Source of the DNA: JBBRUG01 sp038247995
GTDB lineage: Bacteria > Chloroflexota > Chloroflexia > Chloroflexales > Chloroflexaceae
Assembly (NCBI GenBank): GCA_038247995.1
Contig: JBBRUG010000249.1
Coordinates: forward strand, 1-9,266
Direction of reading: 5' to 3'
DNA: 9,266 nt
Part shown: positions 1-5,937 of the stretch, piece after piece
Layout of the letters: the number at the start of each line of letters is the position of its first letter
Numbering within the stretch: position 1 is the stretch's first letter
Position numbers and translations under genes: made by a program
Notes under the pieces: generated by a model
The model's database searches: none
Told to the model about the DNA's origin: nothing
Seen by the model: only the letters and a program-made list of their open reading frames with translations

Positions 1-145
1 GGGGTGAACATGGGGCCGCTGAAGCGGGCAAGGTAAGGCTGCAACCGGTAGGGGTGAAATGGGGCCGCTGAAGCGGGCAAGGTAAGACTGCAACCGGTAG
101 GGGTGAACATGGGGCCGCTGAAGCGGGCAATTTAAAGCTGTAACC
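1..145. repeat. Tandem direct repeats, about 50 bp, at least 3 copies
   Basis: Three head-to-tail copies are visible: 1-50, 51-99 (one base shorter) and 100-145. Each begins GGGGTGAA, carries the core GGGGCCGCTGAAGCGGGCAA, and ends near GCTGCAACCGGTA. Copies 1 and 2 are nearly identical. Copy 3 matches up to about 130, then diverges (TTTAAAGCTGTAACC against GGTAAGGCTGCAACC, about 11 of 15 matching). The core contains the small dyad CCGCT-GA-AGCGG. The stop codon and last few codons of the minus-strand helicase lie inside copy 3, so the array abuts and slightly enters the gene. The array is cut by the window edge and may be longer. There are no spacers between the copies, so it is not a CRISPR array. 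Confidence 0.9.
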
Positions 146-2123
146 ATAGCGGCGGTATGCCGACATAGGTGAGCACGAGGCGCTGTCCGGCGCGGGTCAT
201 GGCCATATACAGCCGACGAGTTGTGTCGCGCACGCGTTCGCTGCGTTCTTCGTCGGCGATCCGCAGACTGCCTTCAGCTTCGATCAGTTTGTGCGTGCCA
301 AGCAGGAAGACGATCGGGCTTTCGAGGCCGGTGGCGGCGTCGAGTTGGCAAACCCGGATCTGTTGCGGTTGCGCGGCGGCATGGCGGGGATGAACCGCTC
401 GGGCGGCGCCGAATTCGGCTTGCAAACGCTCCAAAACGCGGTTAGCGCCTTGCCAGTCGGCGTGAATCACCAGGATGTGCTCCAGCGGCACGTTCCGTGC
501 TGTCAGCGCTTTGATCTCATTGATCGTGCGCGCCAGTTCATCCTGCTCGCTGGTGAGCGCAATAACTTCGGGCGGCATACCGGCGGTAATCTGCTGAAGG
601 TTAGCGCTGATCAATGCTTCGTCGTCGTCGGGGAGCCGTAGTTGGTAGAACCGCGTCGCGAAGCTCAGAATCGCCCGCGTCGTGCGGTAGCAAGTATCCA
701 GCCGCTGGGTGTGGCCGCGCACATTCAGGCCGCTCGCCAGCCACGACTGGCGGCGCTTCAGGAAGCCCTGCGTCGGGTCGGCGACCATGAAGAGTTGCCC
801 ATGGGCCGGGGTGAGCATGCGCTTGACGATCTCGAACCAGATCGGGGCGAAGAATTGGGCTTCGTCGATCAAGATCACGTCGTAGCCCGGAAAGCCGGTT
901 TGTTCTTCGAGCATAGCGCGCCAGATCCGCCGCGGCACGTCGCCGAAGTCGAGTTCGGCGCGTTCGTGGAGCGCGTTCTGATAGACGAGGATGGCTTCAT
1001 AGACCCGTTCGCGCACGGTTTCGCGCAATGCAAAGCCGCGTCCGGCCCGGTTCGCTTCCAGGTAGCCCTGCCGAGTGGTGATCAGACGATCTTTTAGCCA
1101 GGTGATCTCGCTCTGGAACAGTTCGGCTGAGAGCGCTGTGTCGGCGAGGTGTTGCTGCCAGATCCGTTCGATCAGCGTGCGGCGCTCACCTGGGCCAATC
1201 ATGGTTGGATGCGGTTCGTCGGCGGGCCAGTAGGCGCGGCACCAGCCCTGAAAGGTGCGCCATTCTACGCCCTGGTCGCCGTTGGTGAGCAGCAGGTAGC
1301 GCCGTTTAAGATCGCGGATCAGCGGTTTATTGTGTGTGAGCACGAGGATACGCTTGCGCGGAAAGAACTGACGCAAGAGCCGCGCCCGGTAGAGCAGGAT
1401 CAGCGATTTGCCGCTGCCGGCCACGCCATGCACCAGTTGCAGCCGCACATCCTCGGCGGCGGCTTCGGCCTCGGCAGTCAGGTCGAGGTCGTGTTTGAGG
1501 ACCCATTCCTGGTTGTAGCTGAGCAGGTAGTCGGTGAGTTCCGCGCCCACAGCGCGCAGGATCGGCGTGCGCGCTGTGAGTTTGGCCGGCACGACCACTT
1601 CCGGCGTGAAGGCTTGCCGCAGTGCTCCATCGTGCGCTGTGCTGAGCGGCGGGCTGAGTTGGGCTTGAAGCCAGGCGACGAAGTTCTCGGGCGCAAGATC
1701 ATCGCGGGCGCCGCGAGTGATGCCGGCGGGCGGCGGGTCGAGCGCCTGGGCGAGATCGGTGCGCGGGGCGTTGGGAAAGAGGCTCAGGGCAGGAAGTTGA
1801 ACCGGTTGGCCGTCTATGTCAGGCCCAAGCTTGGCAATAAATGCGGCGAGCGCGGCTTCCTCGTTAGCGCCGGGCGGAGTTGCGGCGCCAAAAAGGGCGG
1901 TCTGGCGGGCGGCACGGATCACGCTCAGCGGCAGATTTACCACGCTGATCAGCGCACTCTCGCCGTCGGTGTGGCGCACCCAGAACGCCGGGCCTGCAGG
2001 CGCGCCTGGGATGAGCCGCTGCCAGACGGTAAAGCTGTCGGGGAGCTGTTTGAGCAGCCGAAAGACCCGCAGCGTCTCGGGTGGGTAGGCGCCGACCGGG
2101 TTGTTGGGGAGGATGGTAGCCAT
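132..2123 (-). CDS. UvrD-like superfamily 1A DNA helicase
   Basis: An ATP-dependent helicase/translocase of the UvrD/Rep superfamily, probably cytoplasmic and acting in DNA repair or DNA processing; the substrate cannot be read from sequence. From the ATG at 2123 it has 663 residues. The motifs appear in order: Walker A GVAGSGKS (233-240), motif Ia LTHNKPL (262-268), Walker B ILIDEAQ (417-423), motif III around MVADPTQGF (446-454), motif IV YRTT (479-482), and motif VI LYMAMTRAGQRLVLTY (638-653). An upstream in-frame TTG at 2147 would add eight residues, but that stretch is a GCAAAAN heptamer repeat, so the ATG is preferred. No clear ribosome binding site precedes it. The first 200 or so residues are not a standard UvrD segment and may be a decayed NERD-like domain. 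It lies 114 bp downstream of the other helicase gene, in the same direction. Its specific subfamily is uncertain. Confidence 0.9.
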   Translation of the reverse strand: MATILPNNPVGAYPPETLRVFRLLKQLPDSFTVWQRLIPGAPAGPAFWVRHTDGESALISVVNLPLSVIRAARQTALFGAATPPGANEEAALAAFIAKLGPDIDGQPVQLPALSLFPNAPRTDLAQALDPPPAGITRGARDDLAPENFVAWLQAQLSPPLSTAHDGALRQAFTPEVVVPAKLTARTPILRAVGAELTDYLLSYNQEWVLKHDLDLTAEAEAAAEDVRLQLVHGVAGSGKSLILLYRARLLRQFFPRKRILVLTHNKPLIRDLKRRYLLLTNGDQGVEWRTFQGWCRAYWPADEPHPTMIGPGERRTLIERIWQQHLADTALSAELFQSEITWLKDRLITTRQGYLEANRAGRGFALRETVRERVYEAILVYQNALHERAELDFGDVPRRIWRAMLEEQTGFPGYDVILIDEAQFFAPIWFEIVKRMLTPAHGQLFMVADPTQGFLKRRQSWLASGLNVRGHTQRLDTCYRTTRAILSFATRFYQLRLPDDDEALISANLQQITAGMPPEVIALTSEQDELARTINEIKALTARNVPLEHILVIHADWQGANRVLERLQAEFGAARAVHPRHAAAQPQQIRVCQLDAATGLESPIVFLLGTHKLIEAEGSLRIADEERSERVRDTTRRLYMAMTRAGQRLVLTYVGIPPLWLQL

Positions 2124-2136
2124 AAGAATGCAAGCG

Positions 2137-2203
2137 GCAAAACGCAAAAGGCAAAATCGGCCACAGCGCCATCATAAACGGTAAAGCGGTAAAGCGGTAA
2201 AGC
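2137..2203. repeat. Two short tandem-repeat tracts between the helicase genes
   Basis: The 114-bp gap between the two helicase genes (2124-2237) holds two microsatellite-like tracts. At 2137-2157 there are three 7-bp units, GCAAAAC, GCAAAAG and GCAAAAT. At 2180-2203 there are three perfect 8-bp units GGTAAAGC, flanked by partial matches. Neither tract is a multiple of three in period, which argues against coding. No convincing promoter or terminator is visible in the gap, so the two genes may be co-transcribed. Confidence 0.85.
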
Positions 2204-2237
2204 GCAACGCACCCGCATGCCCTTCACGTCCTCATGC

Positions 2238-4040
2238 TCAGTACGGGCTTTTTACTGCGGCACAACTTGCAAGGAGATCGCGCAGCAGGTCGATGTTTTC
2301 CTGTACGACGGCAGCGCTGGATTGAGTATCGAGCAGGTGCCGGCTGCCCAGGATGATCAGTTTGCTGCGCGGGCGGGTGATCGCCACATTCAGGCGTTCC
2401 GGCTGGAACAGGAAGTCGGCGAGTTGGGCGGCGAAGGTGGGGTTGGAGGTAGTGAGCGAGACGATCACAACTTCGCGCTCCTGGCCCTGCATCCGCTCGA
2501 CGGTATCGATCACAACGGCGCGGCGGCGGGCGCTGTCGTCGGGGAGTGCCGTGCGCAGCAGCCGGCGAATAGCGCGGCCCTGGGCGCGGTAGGGCGCCAC
2601 GACGCCGATCTGCTCCGGCGCAATGCCGCATGCAAGCAGTTCGCTGATCAGATCGACGGCCAGGCTCGCCTCGGCGTCGCAGCGGGTTGTGGCGTTGCGA
2701 TGGCCCAGATCGACAAACACTTTCGGTTGATCCGGGTCGAGGATCGCGGCGCGACGAGTTGGCGGGCGGGTGTAGGTGATCCGCCGGTCGGCGACGCCGG
2801 GAACGGCTACCAGTCGATCGGCATAAAATTGTTTGCTCGGCCAGGCCGCCAGTTCAGCGTTAAGGCGATATGTTTCTTCCAGCATTGTGTCGAAGCCGCG
2901 ATCGACCAGCGTACGAAAGACCGACGCGCGCAGCAGTTCGTCGCCGTGGCGGGTAGCGAGTACCGGCGGCAGTTGGCGTTGATCGCCGACGAAGACGAAG
3001 CGCCGGGCGGCGAGCATGCCCATAATCGCCAGCGGCAGCGTGATCTGGCTGGCTTCGTCGAAGATCACCGTGTCGAACTCGACCCCACTCAGGCGTTGAG
3101 TACGCGTAGCGAAGGGCGTTGCGCCGACAATATAGGCGCCGCTCAGATCGGGCAGCGGCGAACTGTTGAAAGTTGCGTAGTGCTCAACGCGCAGGTCGTC
3201 GGTGCGGGCGGGGTGGCCGATCTTTACGGCTGTAACGGGTGTGGCGTCGGGGCGAGCCGCCAGTTTCGCGAGTTGATTGAGCGCATTGTTGATTGCGCGA
3301 TGGGTGAAGGCGGTGAGCAGCACCCGTTCGCCATCTTCGGCGAGCAGTTGGGCCAGGCGCGCCAGCACGAGCGTTTTGCCGGTGCCGGGCGGGCCCTGGA
3401 TCAGGTAGCCCAGATCGCTGGCGTAGGCTTGCGCAAGCGCCTCGGCTTGCTGTTCGTTTAGTTCCCATTTTTCGGCGCGGGCAAGAGCGTGTTCATAGCG
3501 CTCCAGATCCATCTGCGGGCGGGATCGTCCAGTGAGCAACGGCAGCACACGCTCGCGCCCGGCGGCGGTATCGGCGGCCTGCTCCAGCGCGGCTACAGCC
3601 GTCGCGCTGAAATCTAGGTAGCCCTCGTCGAGCACCCAGCCGGCGGGTTGGGCGTGGAAGTCGAAGATGCTCACGCCCGGTTCGTCGGTGGAGACCAGCA
3701 GTTCGGTCTCTTCGTCGAGTTCGAGGGTGACGAGGAAGTTCGGTTCAAAGAAGGGGCCGTCCCGGCTGAGGCAGAGCACATCGCCCTCGCGGAAGCGCGC
3801 CTCGTTGCGCAGGCAGGTGAGCGTAATCATGCCGTCGGGGTGGATCTGCGCCACCTGTACGTCGGCAATGGCCCGGCCGGCGGCGACCCGCTCGGCGAGT
3901 GGGCGCGCCCAGACTTGTTGGGCCTGCTCGCGGGCGGCGGCGGCATCTTCCAGCACAAGCTGAGTCAGCCGGGCGATAAACGCACCCAGCGGCGTCGCGG
4001 TAGCGGGCAGGGGCGGCAGCGCCGTCTCGGGGGTGATCAT
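2238..4040 (-). CDS. Upf1/Dna2-like superfamily 1B helicase
   Basis: A 600-residue ATP-dependent helicase of the Upf1/IGHMBP2/Dna2-like group (AAA_11 plus AAA_12 architecture), predicted to translocate 5'-to-3' on single-stranded nucleic acid in the cytoplasm. Motifs: Q motif LNEQQ (194-198), Walker A GPPGTGKT (216-223), Walker B IFDEAS (326-331), motif III GDQRQLPPV (352-360), motif IV EETYRLN (388-394), motif V region VVAPYRAQ (480-487), DTVERMQGQE (512-521), and motif VI LNVAITRPRSKLIILG (550-565). Residues 60-145 (for example ARFREGDVLCLSR) look like the beta-barrel that precedes the ATPase core in this family. The frame stays open upstream to 4463, but that extension would cross the promoter at 4080-4108 and the repeats, and has no helicase features, so the ATG at 4040 is chosen. 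No nuclease (Cas4-like) domain is present. It ends in TGA, showing that UGA is normally read as stop here. Confidence 0.92.
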   Translation of the reverse strand: MITPETALPPLPATATPLGAFIARLTQLVLEDAAAAREQAQQVWARPLAERVAAGRAIADVQVAQIHPDGMITLTCLRNEARFREGDVLCLSRDGPFFEPNFLVTLELDEETELLVSTDEPGVSIFDFHAQPAGWVLDEGYLDFSATAVAALEQAADTAAGRERVLPLLTGRSRPQMDLERYEHALARAEKWELNEQQAEALAQAYASDLGYLIQGPPGTGKTLVLARLAQLLAEDGERVLLTAFTHRAINNALNQLAKLAARPDATPVTAVKIGHPARTDDLRVEHYATFNSSPLPDLSGAYIVGATPFATRTQRLSGVEFDTVIFDEASQITLPLAIMGMLAARRFVFVGDQRQLPPVLATRHGDELLRASVFRTLVDRGFDTMLEETYRLNAELAAWPSKQFYADRLVAVPGVADRRITYTRPPTRRAAILDPDQPKVFVDLGHRNATTRCDAEASLAVDLISELLACGIAPEQIGVVAPYRAQGRAIRRLLRTALPDDSARRRAVVIDTVERMQGQEREVVIVSLTTSNPTFAAQLADFLFQPERLNVAITRPRSKLIILGSRHLLDTQSSAAVVQENIDLLRDLLASCAAVKSPY

Positions 4041-4079
4041 AATGCTTGATGCCTGATGTTTGCGCTGAGTATGGGGGAA

Positions 4080-4108
4080 ACTATAGCACGCCGGAGGGCG
4101 GGTTTCAA
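4080..4108 (-). promoter_or_regulatory. Sigma-70-type promoter for the Upf1-like helicase
   Basis: Read on the minus strand, TTGAAA (4103-4108) and TATAGT (4080-4085) are separated by exactly 17 bp. Each hexamer matches the bacterial housekeeping consensus at five of six positions. Initiation about seven bases past the -10 box would give a leader of about 33 nt before the ATG at 4040. This is one of the best promoter matches in the window and supports the downstream start choice for the helicase. Confidence 0.7.
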
Positions 4109-4114
4109 GCACAC

Positions 4115-4244
4115 TGAGCGCACTGAATAGTTGAACCATCTGAGCGCACTGAACTGAGAGGAGTACGCTGAATGGTTGAGCCTGTGAGGCACTGAAGAGG
4201 GGTGGTGCGCTTGCGCCAGCGTAGGGCAGGTTCAAGCGTTCAGT
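4115..4244. repeat. Degenerate repeated motif between divergent transcription units
   Basis: The 292-bp gap 4041-4332 has no gene apart from its promoters. It contains a 13-bp perfect direct repeat TGAGCGCACTGAA at 4115-4127 and 4141-4153 (26 bp apart). A related 16-bp motif, ACTGAATAGTTGAACC, is at 4122-4137. A second copy is at 4167-4182 with three A-to-G differences, and a third is inverted at 4229-4244 (ACTGAACGCTTGAACC on the minus strand, 13 of 16 matching). Further partial GCACTGA copies lie at about 4189 and 4258. The copies lie between the minus-strand helicase promoter and the plus-strand promoter at 4282-4310. They could be operator sites, or remnants of an expanding repeat. Confidence 0.65.
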
Positions 4245-4281
4245 GGGCAACTCTAACGCACTGAGCAGGACGATTGTCGCC

Positions 4282-4310
4282 TTGTTGCCTGGTTTCACCT
4301 GTGGTAGAGT
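4282..4310 (+). promoter_or_regulatory. Possible promoter of the DsbA-like operon
   Basis: TTGTTG (4282-4287) and TAGAGT (4305-4310) are 17 bp apart. The -35 matches the consensus at three of six positions and the -10 at four of six, including the important first, second and last bases. Start of transcription would fall near 4317, leaving a short leader that contains the ribosome binding site AGGA (4323-4326), six bases before the ATG at 4333. The match is weak but its placement is sensible. Confidence 0.4.
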
Positions 4311-4332
4311 GTGCTTAAGTTGAGGAATAGTT

Positions 4333-5028
4333 ATGATGATTCGATTTTGTGCGCAACTATTACTCTTGAGCATCGGAATCATGGCACTTAGCGCGTGCAG
4401 TTCCGCTGCCATTGCCGAGCCGCCAACACCTACGGCGGTAGCAGCGCGACCAACTGAGCGCACCCGCCCGGCGGAACTGCCGAATTACGCCGATCTTCCC
4501 CAGGGCCGCACACCGGAAGGCTACCCGTACCTCGGCGCCGCCGACGCGCCGGTAACGCTGGTGATGTTCTCGGATTTCCTCTGAACGTCGTGCGCATTCC
4601 ACGTGTTGGACACCGAACCTGCGTTGATTGAACAATATGTACGGCCAGGTCAGGTGCGGATTGTCTACCGTCACTTGCTCCAGCTTGGCGAGCGCTCGGT
4701 GCTGCTGAGCGAATACAGTGAGTGCGCCCACGATCAGGGGCGCTTTTGGGAGCTACGTTATGCGCTCTATGCACGCTACAACCAGCTTTTTGGCGACACC
4801 CGCGCTGCGGCTGAAGAAGCGGCGGCAGCGGTTGGCGTTGATCCGGTTGTGGCCGGCGCGTGCTTTGACGCGGGCGCATACCGCGCGCAGGTTGCCGCCG
4901 ATTTCGCCGACGCAACGGCTGCAGGAATCCGCTCACGCCCCGTTTTTACCGTTGAAGAGCGTACGCTGATCGGCGCGCAACGGCTCAGTGTCTTTCAGGA
5001 TCTGCTCGATCAAGCCTTGGGGAATTGA
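4333..5028 (+). CDS. DsbA-like thioredoxin-fold lipoprotein, candidate selenoprotein (UxxC)
   Basis: An extracytoplasmic thiol-disulfide oxidoreductase of the DsbA/Thioredoxin_4 type, 231 residues if the in-frame TGA at 4582-4584 is read through. The signal peptide ends in lipobox LSAC (lipid-anchored C22), followed by a Pro/Thr-rich linker to about residue 50. The thioredoxin fold starts at DAPVTLVMFSDF (71-82). The family normally has FSDFxCxxC here; this gene has FSDFL, then TGA as codon 84, then T-S-C87. Downstream, the helical insert (91-190) and the cis-Pro loop SRPVF (P203) are intact, with no frameshift, up to a TGA stop at 5026. An AGGA site precedes the ATG by six bases. Reading codon 84 as selenocysteine restores a UxxC active site, and a SECIS-like hairpin follows. 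The alternative is a Cys-to-stop mutation or base error, leaving an 83-residue fragment and a GTG-started piece at 4603. The fold call is firm; the Sec call is inferred. Confidence 0.8.
4582..4624 (+). promoter_or_regulatory. Candidate selenocysteine UGA and bacterial SECIS-like stem-loop
   Basis: Bacterial SECIS elements lie in the coding region just 3' of the UGA. They have an apical loop roughly 16-37 nt away with a G among its first two bases. Here the UGA is 4582-4584. A fold is possible with CGCA (4593-4596) pairing TGCG (4620-4623), TTC (4597-4599) pairing GAA (4615-4617), and GTGT (4603-4606) pairing ACAC (4610-4613), with apical loop TGG (4607-4609). The loop starts 22 nt after the UGA and has U followed by GG. 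The internal loop CAC against C and the CC bulge make it imperfect. The fold was derived by eye, without an energy calculation. Confidence 0.5.
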
Positions 5029-5082
5029 GGCAGTCAGATCGGCTGAACGAGATCAATGCTTAGGCATCAGGGATCAATAATT

Positions 5083-5832
5083 ATGCGTCAACGTTCAAAT
5101 CTTTTCTGGCCCACAAATATTCTGCTCGGCTTCATCGTTGTGATGGGGCTGATGTTGGCATCGATGGTTGTTACGCCACTGAATGTGCTTGGTCAGATTG
5201 ACCCCCTGCGCTGCCCAACGAATGGCCCCGCCCAGCAACCAAATCCATACCCGCCCTACCCGGAATGTATTCAAACAGCCGGCCCCTTACTCACCGGGAC
5301 GGCGGAGGGGCAGAATCCGGCGGCGACAAACACGCCGACCACCGAAAGTAACAACAATAACAACAATAACAACCCTGCCCCAACCAATATGCCCACGGCC
5401 ACGGCCACGGCCACAAATGGAACCGCCACTGATCCCAGTGACACCACGCCGACCCTTACCAGCACAGCCACTGCTACGCGGACGCCTGCGGTGGCTACGC
5501 CCGCCGACAATGATCTCCCCAGCCCTACGCCGACTTCCCTGCTGCCGGACGGCGTTGAGGCGCGGGTCTGTGTGCCTGGGGAAACAATTGAGATCACGGG
5601 CGAGGGCGAACCTGGCACGCCGCTGATCGTCACCTTCGACGCGCGGCCGGTGGGCGGAGGCTCGGTGCGCGCCGATGGCACGTATCGGATTACGCTGCGG
5701 ATTGGGCCTGAGCGCCCTGGGTTGTACCTGGTTGAGGTTGAGCAGCGCGATACGCGCACGGTGTTGCAGGAGTTTGGCTGTGAAGTGCCGGCGGCAGATG
5801 TGACGCCGACGCCGGCGTTGGGGAACGGCTAA
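5083..5832 (+). CDS. Exported protein with Thr/Pro/Asn linker and Ig-like C-terminal domain
   Basis: The family is not recognised. From the ATG at 5083 it has 249 residues. A hydrophobic segment at about 10-36 is an uncleaved signal anchor or a signal peptide. Residues 40-65 are Pro-rich with C44 and C62. Residues 70-155 are a low-complexity Thr/Pro/Ala linker that includes eight Asn in a row (90-97). Residues 158-235 alternate like a beta-sandwich (VCVPGETIEITGEGEPG, then GTYRITLRIG, then GLYLVEVEQR) and hold C163 and C233; they resemble a bacterial Ig-like or carbohydrate-binding accessory fold. The four cysteines would make two possible disulfides. An earlier in-frame ATG at 5056 adds nine residues, but AGGGA (5069-5073) sits nine bases before 5083, which favours the later start. 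Only 54 bp separate it from the DsbA-like gene, so the two are probably one operon. It has no visible enzymatic motif. Confidence 0.75.
   Translation: MRQRSNLFWPTNILLGFIVVMGLMLASMVVTPLNVLGQIDPLRCPTNGPAQQPNPYPPYPECIQTAGPLLTGTAEGQNPAATNTPTTESNNNNNNNNPAPTNMPTATATATNGTATDPSDTTPTLTSTATATRTPAVATPADNDLPSPTPTSLLPDGVEARVCVPGETIEITGEGEPGTPLIVTFDARPVGGGSVRADGTYRITLRIGPERPGLYLVEVEQRDTRTVLQEFGCEVPAADVTPTPALGNG
5350..5412 (+). repeat. In-frame microsatellites in the linker
   Basis: Positions 5350-5373 are an eight-codon Asn run made mostly of the 9-bp unit AACAACAAT. Positions 5395-5412 are three perfect copies of ACGGCC, encoding Thr-Ala repeats. Both keep the frame and lie in the disordered linker, where slippage would only change linker length. 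Confidence 0.85.
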
Positions 5833-5885
5833 GATAGGAAGGCGGGGCGTTTCCGACGAACAAGGGCAAGGGCGTCCAATGACGG

Positions 5886-5908
5886 GGGGCGTCCACAAGG
5901 GACGCCCC
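5886..5908. terminator. Perfect GC-rich hairpin between convergent genes
   Basis: GGGGCGTCC (5886-5894) and GGACGCCCC (5900-5908) form a perfect 9-bp stem with the 5-nt loop ACAAG. It lies in the 105-bp gap between the plus-strand exported-protein gene (stop at 5832) and the minus-strand menC-type gene (stop at 5938), so it could end transcription from both sides. There is no T run on either side, so it is not a classic intrinsic terminator and may instead be a dispersed palindromic repeat. Confidence 0.55.
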
Positions 5909-5910
5909 AA

Positions 5911-5930
5911 CGCGCTCCAACGCGCTCCAA
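5911..5930. repeat. Two 10-bp direct repeats
   Basis: CGCGCTCCAA occurs twice in direct tandem at 5911-5920 and 5921-5930, just after the convergent hairpin and before the stop of the menC-type gene. A further CCAA follows. It looks like slippage-derived intergenic sequence with no evident function. Confidence 0.8.
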
Positions 5931-5937
5931 CCAAGAT

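Noticed and set aside
1..145. CRISPR array
   Set aside because: The units are head to tail with no unique spacers, and no cas gene is near.
1149..3461. Long plus-strand open frames opposite the two helicases (1149-2177 and 2217-3461)
   Set aside because: They are antisense to genes with full helicase motif sets, have no domain character, and are typical of high-GC shadow frames.
4041..4463. N-terminal extension of the Upf1-like helicase to 4463
   Set aside because: It would span a strong promoter and the intergenic repeats, overlap the divergent DsbA-like gene, and has no family similarity.
4582..4584. Genome-wide reassignment of UGA (for example to Trp or Gly)
   Set aside because: UGA is the stop of the Upf1-like helicase and the end of the DsbA-like frame itself, and the other genes contain no in-frame UGA. 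Only local recoding is possible.
4603..5028. Separate GTG-started gene for the C-terminal part of the DsbA-like protein
   Set aside because: It would begin after the active-site region and have no signal peptide. It is in frame with, and continues, the fold begun at 4333, so it is the second half of one gene.
5287..5934. Minus-strand open frame opposite the exported protein
   Set aside because: Its Arg/Gly/Val-rich translation comes from reading the low-complexity Thr/Pro linker backwards, and it overlaps the convergent hairpin.
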